A stretch of 64,000 nt of DNA from SIG437 sp045576235. Lineage in GTDB: Bacteria; Bacillota; Clostridia; UBA1381; UBA9506. The position numbers were made by a program, and so were the translations under genes. Positions 33,310-41,930 of this stretch are shown here, piece after piece. The stretch covers positions 1 through 64,000 of the forward strand of contig JAZNGA010000006.1 in NCBI GenBank assembly GCA_045576235.1, in the 5' to 3' direction. Position 1 is the first letter of the stretch. The number at the start of each line of letters is the position of its first letter. The notes beneath the pieces are model-generated. The model was given only the letters and a program-made list of their open reading frames with translations, was not told where the DNA came from and did no database searches.

Positions 33310-33481
33310 GTGAAATATCAACTTCGTTGATGTGAAATAATTTCTTGCAGAAATTGTGAAATAGAAAGCTTATGCTTTCTGTGAAATGAAATAAATCCAC
33401 ACGCCGCAATGCGTATTTCACATTGTGAAGCAATATTTCACGCACGAAGTGCATTTCACAAATCCTGAAAGGATTTATTTC
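33310..33481. repeat. Array of mini-hairpins separated by GTGAAAT / ATTTCAC heptamers
   Basis: GTGAAAT occurs at 33310, 33332, 33356 and 33381; its complement ATTTCAC at 33415, 33435 and 33453, with a degenerate ATTTCGT at 33477. Every interval between heptamers is a small inverted repeat of different sequence: ATCAAC/GTTGAT, AATTTCT/AGAAATT, AGAAAGC/GCTTTCT, ACGC/GCGT, ATTG/CAAT, GCAC/GTGC, AAATCC/GGATTT. The heptamer orientation flips near 33400, so the whole array is roughly palindromic. No coding frame runs through it. It is not a CRISPR array. Confidence 0.8.
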
Positions 33482-33485
33482 GTTG

Positions 33486-33526
33486 AAAAAAACCGCCAAT
33501 CTTGTATCAAGATTGACGGTTTTTTT
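33486..33526. terminator. Hairpin terminator next to tRNA-Leu
   Basis: AAAAAACCGCCAATCTTG and CAAGATTGACGGTTTTTT form a long stem with one mismatch and T-runs on both strands; it lies just beyond the 3' end of the tRNA. Confidence 0.75.
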
Positions 33527-33527
33527 C

Positions 33528-33614
33528 TGGTGCGGATGACAAGATTTGAACTTGCACAACGTTGCCGCCACCAGCCCCTCAAGCTGGCGTGTCTGCCGAT
33601 TCCACCACATCCGC
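33528..33614 (-). tRNA. tRNA-Leu (anticodon GAG)
   Basis: Acceptor arms GCGGATG/CATCCGC, anticodon stem CCAGC/GCTGG with loop TTGAGGG (anticodon GAG, reading CUC), a long class II variable arm, a T-arm GCAAGTTCAAATCTTGT, and an encoded CCA end. 87 bases including CCA. It lies 31 bases behind tadA on the same strand. Confidence 0.95.
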
Positions 33615-33645
33615 TCAACAATATGTTATTATATAGTAAATGCCT

Positions 33646-34089
33646 TCATTTGTCAACCCTTTTTCCAAAAAAATTTTTTAAAATTTCAGAACACTCTTTT
33701 TCACACATTCCGCCATAAATTTCTGTCTTGAAATTCAAATCCTTGGAAACATCAATTTTACCGCCGAAAACACCTTTTTCCACATCATATGCGCCAAAAT
33801 AGACTCTCTTTATTCTTGCAAGCGAGATAGCCCCTGCACACATGGCACAAGGCTCCAATGTGACATACATATCACAATCCGTTAATCTATAGTCACCTGT
33901 TTTTTTAAATGCTCTTTCTATAGCAAGCTGCTCTGCATGGGCACATGGATTTTTTCTTTCAATCGTTTCATTGTGGCTCTTAGCGACAAGCTCACCGTTT
34001 TTGAAAATTGCCGCACCGACAGGAACTTCGCCTTTTTCGGCGGCTTTTATAGCTTCAGCTATTGCCACCTGCATAAATTTATTTGCCAT
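33646..34089 (-). CDS. tadA: tRNA-specific adenosine deaminase
   Basis: Converts A34 to inosine in tRNA-Arg(ACG). The 147 residues carry the zinc/catalytic motif PCAHAEQLAIE and the TLEPCAMCAGAI motif of the cytidine/deoxycytidylate deaminase superfamily, with the TadA-typical VPVGAAIFKNGE. The start overlaps the methyltransferase gene by 11 bases. Length is normal. Confidence 0.94.
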   Translation of the reverse strand: MANKFMQVAIAEAIKAAEKGEVPVGAAIFKNGELVAKSHNETIERKNPCAHAEQLAIERAFKKTGDYRLTDCDMYVTLEPCAMCAGAISLARIKRVYFGAYDVEKGVFGGKIDVSKDLNFKTEIYGGMCEKECSEILKNFFGKRVDK

Positions 34090-34867
34090 GATTTTTTCTC
34101 CTTGCTGCTTCGTTCATAACAATCGCCGCCGCAACAGAAGCATTCAATGACTCAGCAAAGCCATACATAGGAATTTTGACGCATTTATCAGAAATTTCCA
34201 GGATTTCTCTTGACACGCCATGGGCCTCATTCCCTACAACAATCACGCATTTTTCAGGGCAAACAAAATCATAGAGTGAAATGCAGTTTTCGCTGAGCGC
34301 AAGACTCACGATTTCATAACCCTTTGCCTTTAATTTTTTTAAGTCGCTTGTGTCCGCCTCTTTAAAAACCGGCACATGGAAGAGAGAGCCCATCGTTGAA
34401 CGCACTAATTTCGGCGCAAATATGTCTGCGCTGCCTTCTGAAAAAACGACAGCATCTATTCCAAAAGCATCTGCTGTTCTGATAATTGTTCCCGCATTTC
34501 CGGGGTCTCTTAAATTATCACAATAAACTATGAAATTTCCTTTATTTTCATCCAGCGTCTCCTGATTTGGAATTTTAAAAATTCCCATAACACCCTGAGG
34601 CGTGACAGCATCAGAGATTTGTTCAAAAATTCTATCACTCGTCACAATGACATTTTCAATTTTTTCTAATTTTTCGTAATTCTTCTCTGAAAAGCTTTTT
34701 GATGCAACAACAAAGGAAAGCTCATAGCAAGAAGAGAGCCCCGCCTCAAGTGAGAGCCAGCCCTCTGCCATAAACTCGCCAAACTGTTCACGATATTTTT
34801 TGTTTTTAAGCTTTGAAACCTTTTTAATCAGCGCGTTGTCTGCGCTCATAATCTCTTTAAATGCCAT
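34079..34867 (-). CDS. SpoU/TrmH-family RNA 2'-O-ribose methyltransferase
   Basis: 262 residues. The N-terminal L30e-like substrate-binding domain (about 1-95) and C-terminal SPOUT knot are visible. SPOUT motifs are LRDPGNAGTIIRTADAFGID (motif 1), VVGNEAHGVS (motif 2) and IPMYGFAESLNASVAAAI (motif 3). The target, rRNA or tRNA, cannot be told from the sequence. It overlaps tadA and follows the amidohydrolase by 2 bases. Confidence 0.92.
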   Translation of the reverse strand: MAFKEIMSADNALIKKVSKLKNKKYREQFGEFMAEGWLSLEAGLSSCYELSFVVASKSFSEKNYEKLEKIENVIVTSDRIFEQISDAVTPQGVMGIFKIPNQETLDENKGNFIVYCDNLRDPGNAGTIIRTADAFGIDAVVFSEGSADIFAPKLVRSTMGSLFHVPVFKEADTSDLKKLKAKGYEIVSLALSENCISLYDFVCPEKCVIVVGNEAHGVSREILEISDKCVKIPMYGFAESLNASVAAAIVMNEAARRKNHGK

Positions 34868-34869
34868 TT

Positions 34870-35661
34870 CTATAACCCCAAAAGCTTATATGCATTCTTC
34901 CACAGAATTTTTTCTCTTTCCTCTTCAGAAAGAGCGACCTTGTCAAAAACTTCAAGCTCAAAAGCGTGAAGAGAAAGCGGATAATCCGTTCCAAAAAGAA
35001 CTCTGTCTGCTCCGTGATTTCTGATTAATTTTGCTGTGTATTCAGGCTGTAAAAACCTGATTGAGCTTGATGTGTCAAGATAAATGTCATACTTATCGTT
35101 GCCGATTATATGTTTTTCAGCCTCATCCCATTCGCTGTAGCCGCCCATATGAGCCGCAACAACAGTCATTTTAGGAAAGTGCTTTAACATTTTAACCAAT
35201 CTTTCAGGCGTTGCAGCATCTGTGTTTTTATCGCCCATATGCATTAAGACGGGAAAACGGCCTTCAATTCTCTCATAGACTGGAAACATCTTTTCATCAT
35301 CAATCTTAAAACCCTGAAAAACAGGATGAAATTTAATTCCCCTAAGTCCCAGCTTTTCAATTCTGTCAAACTCTTTTTCAAAGCCCGAATATGCATAATG
35401 CATTGTGCCGAAGCCTATGATGTCAGGACTTGTGAGCGATTTCACATAATCATTAATCAACTCAACCTGCGACGGCTTGGTTGCCGTCGCATGAATCACG
35501 AGCTTATCTATTTTGTTTTTTAGCATACTTTGCTTCAAATGAAAGAAAAGACCATTTTCAGCTAAAGGAATGTCGTAATATTCATTAAGCTGCTGTGCCG
35601 CTTTTATTGCAATCTTGTCATGAAAAGCATGCGCATGAAAATCTACAATTTTGCGTTCCAC
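34870..35661 (-). CDS. Amidohydrolase family protein (PF04909 type)
   Basis: 263-residue TIM-barrel metal hydrolase. VDFHAHAFH gives the first His pair, VLMHMGDKNTD and VAAHMGG give later metal ligands, and VLFGTDYPLSLH the terminal Asp of the amidohydrolase-2 family. Members include decarboxylases and lactonases; the substrate is unknown. It lies between purD and the methyltransferase in one minus-strand run, 15 bases after purD, which suggests co-transcription with the purine genes but not necessarily a purine role. Confidence 0.82.
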   Translation of the reverse strand: MERKIVDFHAHAFHDKIAIKAAQQLNEYYDIPLAENGLFFHLKQSMLKNKIDKLVIHATATKPSQVELINDYVKSLTSPDIIGFGTMHYAYSGFEKEFDRIEKLGLRGIKFHPVFQGFKIDDEKMFPVYERIEGRFPVLMHMGDKNTDAATPERLVKMLKHFPKMTVVAAHMGGYSEWDEAEKHIIGNDKYDIYLDTSSSIRFLQPEYTAKLIRNHGADRVLFGTDYPLSLHAFELEVFDKVALSEEEREKILWKNAYKLLGL

Positions 35662-35676
35662 TTCTTTTCCTTCTTC

Positions 35677-36936
35677 CTATTTTCTGCCTATGTCCGTCCT
35701 GTAGTGAGCGTCTTTAAAGCTGATTTTCTTAACGCCCTCATAAGACTTTTTAATTGCGCTCTCCAAATCAGGAGCCACCGCCGTAACACCGATAACTCTT
35801 CCGCCTGATGTCACAATTTTGCCGTCTTTTAAAGCTGTTCCTGCGTGATAAACAAAAATGTCCTCATCCTTTTCAGCCTCGTCTATGCCAAAAATCTCAT
35901 AGCCTTTTTCATAGCTCTTCGGATAGCCACCGGATGCCATAACAACACAAACAGCAGCATTATCATACCACTCGATAGTTAAATCTGAAAGCCTTTCTTC
36001 TGTGACAGCGAGGAAAATCTCAAGCAAATCAGTTTTAAGTCTCGGAAGGACAACCTGAGTCTCAGGGTCGCCAAAGCGCGCATTATATTCGATGACCTTC
36101 ACGCCGTCATCCGTCATAATAAGACCGAAATATAAAACGCCTTTAAATGTTCTTCCTTCTTTATTCATAGCATCCATAGTCGGCATAAATATTTTTTCCA
36201 TACATTCAGATGCTATAGACTCTGTGTAGAGTCTCGACGGGGAGAAAGTTCCCATGCCGCCTGTGTTAAGGCCTTCATCATTATCATATGCTCTTTTATG
36301 GTCCTGAGCAGAAACCATCGGAACGAGCGTTTTTCCGTCAGTGAATGCCAAAACGGAAACCTCGTGACCTGTTAAAAATTCTTCAACAACGACTCTTGAG
36401 CCTGCATCACCAAACACCTTGTCACACATAATGTCGCGCACAGCCTGCTCTGCCTCGTTGTTGTCAGCCGCAATTATGACGCCTTTTCCAAGTGCTAAGC
36501 CCTCGGCTTTTATAACGATTGGATATTTCACAGTTTTTAAATAGCTGAGTGCAGCCTCGCTATCTTCAAAAACCTCATATTGAGCTGTTGGAATGTTATA
36601 TTTCTTCATAAGATTTTTAGAAAAAACCTTGCTTCCTTCAATGAGCGCGGCGCAAGCCTTAGGGCCGAATGCCTTAAGTCCTTCTTCTTCAAATCTGTCT
36701 GCCATTCCAAGCATAAGCGGGTCATCAGGAGCGATGACGGTCAAATCTATGTTATTTTCTTTAGCAAACTTCACCATAGCTTCGACATCTGTCGCTTTTA
36801 TGTCAACACATTTTGCTTTGTTTGCGATGCCGCCGTTTCCAGGAGCGCAAAAGAGCTCAGGTTTTTTCGGACTTTTAGAAAGAGCAGTGATTATTGCGTG
36901 CTCTCTTCCGCCTCCGCCAACTACTAAAACTTTCAT
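35677..36936 (-). CDS. purD: Phosphoribosylamine-glycine ligase
   Basis: ATP-grasp enzyme forming GAR in de novo purine synthesis. The 419 residues include the N-terminal VLVVGGGGREHAI, the ATP-grasp segment VIKAEGLALGKGVIIA, and ARFGDPETQVVLPRL. Last of the pur genes in transcription order purF-M-N-H-D, 25 bases behind purH. Confidence 0.96.
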   Translation of the reverse strand: MKVLVVGGGGREHAIITALSKSPKKPELFCAPGNGGIANKAKCVDIKATDVEAMVKFAKENNIDLTVIAPDDPLMLGMADRFEEEGLKAFGPKACAALIEGSKVFSKNLMKKYNIPTAQYEVFEDSEAALSYLKTVKYPIVIKAEGLALGKGVIIAADNNEAEQAVRDIMCDKVFGDAGSRVVVEEFLTGHEVSVLAFTDGKTLVPMVSAQDHKRAYDNDEGLNTGGMGTFSPSRLYTESIASECMEKIFMPTMDAMNKEGRTFKGVLYFGLIMTDDGVKVIEYNARFGDPETQVVLPRLKTDLLEIFLAVTEERLSDLTIEWYDNAAVCVVMASGGYPKSYEKGYEIFGIDEAEKDEDIFVYHAGTALKDGKIVTSGGRVIGVTAVAPDLESAIKKSYEGVKKISFKDAHYRTDIGRK

Positions 36937-36961
36937 AATCTATGTACCTTTCTGTTTTTAA

Positions 36962-38506
36962 TTAATGTTTGAAGTGTCTCATGCCGACAAAGACCATAGC
37001 TATGCCATGCTTGTCGCAAGCCTCAATTGATTCGTTATCTCTGATTGAGCCGCCCGGCTGAATGATTGCTTTAATTCCCGCTTTAGCTGCAAGCTCAACA
37101 CAATCGGGGAATGGGAAGAATGCATCAGATGCCATAACAGCACCTTCTGCCTTTTCTCCTGCATATTTAATCGCAACATCAAGCGCCATAACTCTGTTTG
37201 TCTGTCCGGGGCCAACGCCGATTGACTTTTTATCTTTAGCAAGCGTGATGGCGTTTGATTTTGTGTGTTTAACAATTTTCCAGGCAAATTTCAAATCTTC
37301 AATCTGCTTTTCTGTCGGCTGAGCTTTAGTCACAACTGTCCAGTCTTCGTCATTGTAAAGCTCGATGTCTCTCTGCTGAACAAGGAGACCGCCCATAACC
37401 TTTTTCATGTCAAAATCGTTCTTTAAAGGCTTTTTGGAGATGTTATCAAGCTGAAGGAGTCTGATGTTTTTCTTCTGCGTTAAAATGTCAACAGCCTCTT
37501 TTGTGAATGAAGGCGCAATGACGATTTCAATGAAGATTTTGTTGAGCTCTTCAGCTGTTTTTGCATCAATTTCTCGGTTTGCGGCAATGATTCCGCCAAA
37601 GATTGAAACAGGGTCTCCCTCATATGCGTGCATATAAGCCTCATAGATGTTTTCTCCTGTTCCGACGCCGCAAGGATTAGCGTGCTTGCAGGCAACAACT
37701 GTCGGCTCTGAAAATTCTTTCAAAAGGTCCAAAGCTCCGTTTGTGTCGTTGATGTTATTATATGAAAGCTCTTTTCCGTGAAGCTGTTTAGCCGCAGGAA
37801 GCGTCCCCTCGCAAGCGCCTGTTTCCTTATAGAAAACAGCTGCCTGATGCGGATTTTCGCCATATCTCATTTCCTGAACCTTTTCAAATGTGAGCGTCAA
37901 ATCCTTCGGGAAAAGCTCTTTTCCAATCTGCTCTCTTAAATATTTTGCAATTAATGTGTCATAGCTTGATGTGTGTTCAAAAACTTTATATGCAAGCTCG
38001 AATTTTGTTTCCTTTGAAACGCATCCGTCCTTTTTATAGTCGCTGACAACTCTTTCATAATCTGCAGGGTCAACAATAACAGCGACATCCTGATAGTTTT
38101 TAGCAGCCGCACGAATCATTGTTGGACCGCCAATGTCAATGTTTTCAATCGCAGTCTCTAATGTTACACCCTCTTTTAAAATTGTCTGTTTAAATGGATA
38201 GAGATTGATTGCCACAACATCAATTGTGTCAACTCCGAGCTTCTCAAGCTGTGCCATATGCTCCTCGTTTCCGCGCATAGCTAAAATTCCTGCGTGGATT
38301 TTCGGATGGAGCGTTTTAACTCTTCCGTCTAAACATTCGGGAAAGCCTGTTATTTCAGAAACCCCCGTAACACAAAGGCCAGCCTCTTCCAATGCCTTTT
38401 TTGTGCCTCCTGTTGAAACAATTTCAAAACCTAAATCAATCAGGTTTTTCGCAAATTCTACAATTCCTGTTTTATCTGAAACGCTGAGTAATGCTCTTTT
38501 TGCCAT
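36962..38506 (-). CDS. purH: Bifunctional AICAR transformylase/IMP cyclohydrolase
   Basis: Catalyses the last two steps to IMP. The 514 residues contain the N-terminal cyclohydrolase motif VSDKTGIVEFA and GRVKTLHPKIHAGIL, and the transformylase motifs CKHANPCGVG and KHTKSNAI towards the C-terminus. Full length and uninterrupted. It sits 22 bases after purN. Confidence 0.97.
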   Translation of the reverse strand: MAKRALLSVSDKTGIVEFAKNLIDLGFEIVSTGGTKKALEEAGLCVTGVSEITGFPECLDGRVKTLHPKIHAGILAMRGNEEHMAQLEKLGVDTIDVVAINLYPFKQTILKEGVTLETAIENIDIGGPTMIRAAAKNYQDVAVIVDPADYERVVSDYKKDGCVSKETKFELAYKVFEHTSSYDTLIAKYLREQIGKELFPKDLTLTFEKVQEMRYGENPHQAAVFYKETGACEGTLPAAKQLHGKELSYNNINDTNGALDLLKEFSEPTVVACKHANPCGVGTGENIYEAYMHAYEGDPVSIFGGIIAANREIDAKTAEELNKIFIEIVIAPSFTKEAVDILTQKKNIRLLQLDNISKKPLKNDFDMKKVMGGLLVQQRDIELYNDEDWTVVTKAQPTEKQIEDLKFAWKIVKHTKSNAITLAKDKKSIGVGPGQTNRVMALDVAIKYAGEKAEGAVMASDAFFPFPDCVELAAKAGIKAIIQPGGSIRDNESIEACDKHGIAMVFVGMRHFKH

Positions 38507-38528
38507 AACTTACAATCCTTTCGTTAAT

Positions 38529-39131
38529 TCAAATTTTTTCTGCACACAAAAGCTCTAAAGCCTGAGGGAGAATGATGTGTTCTGCCTCTTTCATAACTCT
38601 TTTCTGCAAAATCTCCGGAGTGTCGCCCTCTTCAATTTCCACAGCCTTCTGCATTATGATTTTGCCGCCGTCCGTTATTTCATTCACAAAATGGACAGTC
38701 GCTCCCGTGACCTTAACGCCTTTTTCGAGCGCCGCCTCGTGAACCTTTAGCCCATAAAAGCCGTCTCCGCAAAATGACGGAATGAGCGACGGATGAACAT
38801 TAATCATTCTGTTTCTGTATTTTGCTATGAAATCACAGCTTAAAATATGCATAAAGCCTGCAAGAACGACTATGTCAACTTCATATTCCGAAAGAGCCGC
38901 AGAAATTTTTTCTTCAAACTCAGATTTTGAGGCACATTCCTTTCTTGAAACACAAACAGAAGGAACGCCTGCCTTTGCCGCACGCTCCAAAGCAAATGCT
39001 TTAGCGCTTGACGAAACAACAACTGCTACCTTTCCGCTTTTAATGATGCCGCTTTTTTCAGCATCTAAAATTGCCTGAAGGTTTGTTCCTCCTCCCGAAA
39101 CAAGCACGCCAATTTTTTTCAAATTGTTCAC
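38529..39131 (-). CDS. purN: Phosphoribosylglycinamide formyltransferase
   Basis: 10-formyltetrahydrofolate-dependent GAR transformylase. 200 residues with VLVSGGGTNLQAI at the N-terminus and the active-site segment MINVHPSLIPSF with the catalytic Asn and His; GATVHFVNEITDGG follows. 3 bases after purM. Confidence 0.95.
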   Translation of the reverse strand: MNNLKKIGVLVSGGGTNLQAILDAEKSGIIKSGKVAVVVSSSAKAFALERAAKAGVPSVCVSRKECASKSEFEEKISAALSEYEVDIVVLAGFMHILSCDFIAKYRNRMINVHPSLIPSFCGDGFYGLKVHEAALEKGVKVTGATVHFVNEITDGGKIIMQKAVEIEEGDTPEILQKRVMKEAEHIILPQALELLCAEKI

Positions 39132-39134
39132 TCC

Positions 39135-40172
39135 TTAAATTATGTCTATCTCGCTTTCTTCTTTTTCCTTGACTCTGCCGATTATGTAAGCCTTTTCGCC
39201 AAGAGAATCGAGGTGTGCCACCACATCTTCAGCACACGATGCATCGACTGCCATAACAAGACCTATGCCCATGTTAAATGTGTTAAACATGTCGCGCTCT
39301 GAAAGATTTGCCTTTTTCTGCATAATGTCAAAGATAGGCAAAACATCCCATGTTCCTTTTTTAATTTCAGCAGCCAAGCCATCAGGCAACATTCTCGGAA
39401 TGTTTTCAATAAAGCCTCCGCCTGTCACATGCGAAACTGCATGAACATCAAACTTTTCAATTGTTGAAAGAAGCGGCTTAACATAAATTTTAGTTGGTGT
39501 TAAAAGCGTTTCTCCAAGCGTTTTTGAAAGCTCATCATATTTTTCCGAAAGTGTCTCTTTTGCATTTTCCTCATCAAGACCAAAAATCTTTCTGACTAAA
39601 GAATAGCCATTGCTGTGAATTCCTGATGATGCAATGCCGACTAAAACATCACCTGCTTTTGTTTTAGAGCCGTCAATGATGTTTTCCTTATCTACAATGC
39701 CCACAGAAAAGCCTGCAAGGTCATATTCTTCAACATCATAAAAGCCCGGCATCTCTGCAGTCTCTCCGCCAATTAATGCCGCACCTGCCAAAACGCATCC
39801 GTCAGCAACGCCTTTAACGATTTCTGCAATTCTTTCAGGATAGTTTTTACCGACAGCAAGATAGTCGAGGAAAAAGAGCGGCTTTGCGCCCGAGCATGCA
39901 ATGTCATTAACGCACATTGCAACGCAGTCCTGACCTATTGTGTCGTGCTTGTCCATTAAGAACGCAATCTTAAGCTTTGTTCCGACGCCGTCTGTTCCCG
40001 AAACCAAAACGGGATCTTTATAGCCCGTTCCGATTCCAAAAAGTCCGCCGAATCCGCCGATTCCTGATAAGACGCCTTCTGTTTCCGTCATTTTAACATG
40101 TTTTTTAATTAAGTCAACTGATTTGTAACCTGCCTCAACATCAACGCCGGCAGCTTTATATGCTTCGCTCAT
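39135..40172 (-). CDS. purM: Phosphoribosylformylglycinamidine cyclo-ligase
   Basis: AIR synthetase, which closes the imidazole ring using ATP. 345 residues with the PurM-family motif LVSGTDGVGTKLKIAF and NDIACSGAKPLFFLDYLA, and the dimer-forming GGETAEMPGFY. 15 bases after purF. Confidence 0.96.
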   Translation of the reverse strand: MSEAYKAAGVDVEAGYKSVDLIKKHVKMTETEGVLSGIGGFGGLFGIGTGYKDPVLVSGTDGVGTKLKIAFLMDKHDTIGQDCVAMCVNDIACSGAKPLFFLDYLAVGKNYPERIAEIVKGVADGCVLAGAALIGGETAEMPGFYDVEEYDLAGFSVGIVDKENIIDGSKTKAGDVLVGIASSGIHSNGYSLVRKIFGLDEENAKETLSEKYDELSKTLGETLLTPTKIYVKPLLSTIEKFDVHAVSHVTGGGFIENIPRMLPDGLAAEIKKGTWDVLPIFDIMQKKANLSERDMFNTFNMGIGLVMAVDASCAEDVVAHLDSLGEKAYIIGRVKEKEESEIDII

Positions 40173-40187
40173 ATCAATTCTCCTATT

Positions 40188-41654
40188 CTATAATGTTGGT
40201 TCATATTTTATGTTTCTATATTTTCCGTCAAGCTCTTTCTCATGGTCAACATCTGAAACATCCATTGGATATTTCCCCGTGAAGCAACCATGACAATAAT
40301 CGCAGTCCAAATTCTTTGCAATTTTATCGAGCGCCTCCATTGAAAGGAAGCCCAAACTGTCTGCACCGATAATCTTACACATTTCGTCAACTGAATATTT
40401 AACGCCCATCAAGCTGTCTCTTGAAGGAATGTCCGTTCCAAAATAGCAAGGCCACAAAAATGGAGGGGAGCTGATTCTGAAATGGACTTCCTTTGCGCCT
40501 GCCCTTTTCAAATCTCTTATGATGTTGGCGCTTGTTGTTCCTCTGACGATTGAATCGTCAACAACAACAACTCGTTTTCCTTCGACGCTGTTTTTTAAAA
40601 CATTAAGCTTGATGTTGACAGCTACTTCTCTTTCCGACTGTGTCGGTTTTATGAATGTTCTGCCAATATATTTATTTTTTATAAAGCCTTTTCCGTAAGG
40701 AATCCCCGACTCTTCCGCATATCCGATAGCGGCGCAGAGGCCTGAATCAGGAACACCGCAAACGAGGTCTGCATCTACAGGAAAATCTTTAGCTAAATAT
40801 TTTCCCATGAGCTTTCTCATCTCATAGACGCTCGCTCCTTCAATCACGCTGTCGGGGCGGGCAAAATAAACATGCTCGAAAATGCAGATTGATGCTTTTT
40901 TATCTGCGCCTTCATGCTTGATTGAATGAAGTCCTTTCTTATCAATCCAGACAACCTCACCGGGCTCAACATCGCGCAAGAATGTTGCACCTATGTTTTC
41001 AAAAACACAAGTCTCAGAGCTCAAAACATATGAGTTTTCAATCTTTCCTATGCTGAGCGGTCTTATTCCGTGAGGGTCTCTTGCACCAATGAGCTTTTCA
41101 GGACTCATAATGACAAGCGAATATGCTCCTCTGATTGAATCCATTGTTTTTAAGACTGCTTCTTCTATAGACTTAGACTGAATTCTTGCCTGAGCAATCT
41201 CATACATGATAACTTCGCTATCCATCGTTGTGTGGAAAAGAGCTCCTTCTTTTTTGAGTTTATCTCTTAAAATATTACTGTTGATAAGATTACCATTATG
41301 AGCCAGCGCAAGCGTGCCCTTAACATAATGGTTAACTAAAGGCTGAGCGTTTTCACGATAGTTTCCGCCTTTTGTCGAATATCTGACATGGCCTACTGAA
41401 ATCGTTCCCTCTAAGCTATTTAAGATTCTCTCCGTAAAAACCTCAGGAACAAGCCCCGAATCCTTATAAAGAGAAAACTCGCGGTCTTTATTTAAGACCA
41501 TGCCGGCACTTTCCTGACCTCTGTGCTGAAGCGCATAAAGTGCATAATAAGTCATGTGGGCAACATCATAGCCATCATTGTCATAAAAACCAAAAACACC
41601 ACATTCCTCGCCGAGTTTTCCTTCGTGAAAATCAAACTGTGTTAAACCCTTCAA
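40188..41654 (-). CDS. purF: Amidophosphoribosyltransferase, Fe-S type
   Basis: First committed enzyme of purine synthesis, forming phosphoribosylamine from PRPP and glutamine. A short propeptide precedes the nucleophile Cys in EECGVFGFY, as in the processed Bacillus-type enzymes. VVVDDSIVRGTTS is the PRPP loop, and C-terminal cysteines (CDYCHGCF) fit the [4Fe-4S] cluster. The start is probably TTG 41654 (GGGAG 8-9 bases upstream), giving 488 residues; GTG 41669 is possible. It is preceded by a cysteine-rich leader peptide and terminator. Confidence 0.95.
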   Translation of the reverse strand: MKGLTQFDFHEGKLGEECGVFGFYDNDGYDVAHMTYYALYALQHRGQESAGMVLNKDREFSLYKDSGLVPEVFTERILNSLEGTISVGHVRYSTKGGNYRENAQPLVNHYVKGTLALAHNGNLINSNILRDKLKKEGALFHTTMDSEVIMYEIAQARIQSKSIEEAVLKTMDSIRGAYSLVIMSPEKLIGARDPHGIRPLSIGKIENSYVLSSETCVFENIGATFLRDVEPGEVVWIDKKGLHSIKHEGADKKASICIFEHVYFARPDSVIEGASVYEMRKLMGKYLAKDFPVDADLVCGVPDSGLCAAIGYAEESGIPYGKGFIKNKYIGRTFIKPTQSEREVAVNIKLNVLKNSVEGKRVVVVDDSIVRGTTSANIIRDLKRAGAKEVHFRISSPPFLWPCYFGTDIPSRDSLMGVKYSVDEMCKIIGADSLGFLSMEALDKIAKNLDCDYCHGCFTGKYPMDVSDVDHEKELDGKYRNIKYEPTL

Positions 41655-41706
41655 ACAAATCACTCCCACTAAAAAAATCTACAAATCCAAGGTTAAAAAC
41701 ACAAAA

Positions 41707-41724
41707 GCGGACAAAACTGTCCGC
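41707..41724 (-). terminator. Attenuator terminator between leader peptide and purF
   Basis: On the minus strand GCGGACA-GTTT-TGTCCGC followed by TTTTGTGTTTTT, starting 6 bases after the leader-peptide stop and about 50 bases before purF. GCGGA is repeated within the leader coding sequence (complement at 41770-41774), so the 3' arm has an alternative partner. Confidence 0.8.
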
Positions 41725-41729
41725 TTAAA

Positions 41730-41828
41730 TTATGCTGTTTTGCTGTATGAACCTATACTGAAACAAACCTCCGCACAGCAGAAGCACGAAAAATTGCTAT
41801 GTTTTTTTGAGGTTTTAATATAAGTCAT
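41730..41828 (-). CDS. 32-residue cysteine-rich leader peptide of the pur operon
   Basis: The ATG at 41828, preceded by AAGGAGA at 7 bases, opens MTYIKTSKKHSNFS, then CFCCAEVC, then FSIGSYSKTA and TAA. Four Cys codons fall at positions 15, 17, 18 and 22, with three Phe and five Ser codons. It lies between a consensus promoter and a Rho-independent terminator in front of purF: the layout of a transcription attenuator. TGCTGT over the Cys codons can pair with ACAGCA near the stop. I do not know of such a peptide upstream of purF. The signal sensed (Cys-tRNA, Fe-S status or other) is a guess. Confidence 0.75.
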   Translation of the reverse strand: MTYIKTSKKHSNFSCFCCAEVCFSIGSYSKTA

Positions 41829-41856
41829 TTTGCAATCTCCTTTTAATATATATAAA

Positions 41857-41885
41857 ATTATAGCATATTTTCTTTTTTTCGTCAA
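41857..41885 (-). promoter_or_regulatory. pur operon promoter
   Basis: Minus-strand TTGACG (41880-41885), 17 bases, TATAAT (41857-41862), about 28 bases before the leader-peptide ATG. No PurR box or guanine riboswitch was recognised. Confidence 0.8.
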
Positions 41886-41930
41886 GAAAAATAACCTACC
41901 ACTTTTTCGGAAAACAAAAAAACTTTTTTG

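Noticed and set aside
33310..33481. Possible CRISPR array
   Set aside because: The repeat unit is only 7 bases, intervals are 15-30 bases and each is a palindrome, the heptamer flips orientation midway, and no cas gene is present.
41730..41930. Guanine riboswitch or PRPP/ppGpp (ykkC-type) riboswitch before purF
   Set aside because: None of the conserved core sequences are visible; the region is accounted for by a translated leader and a terminator.
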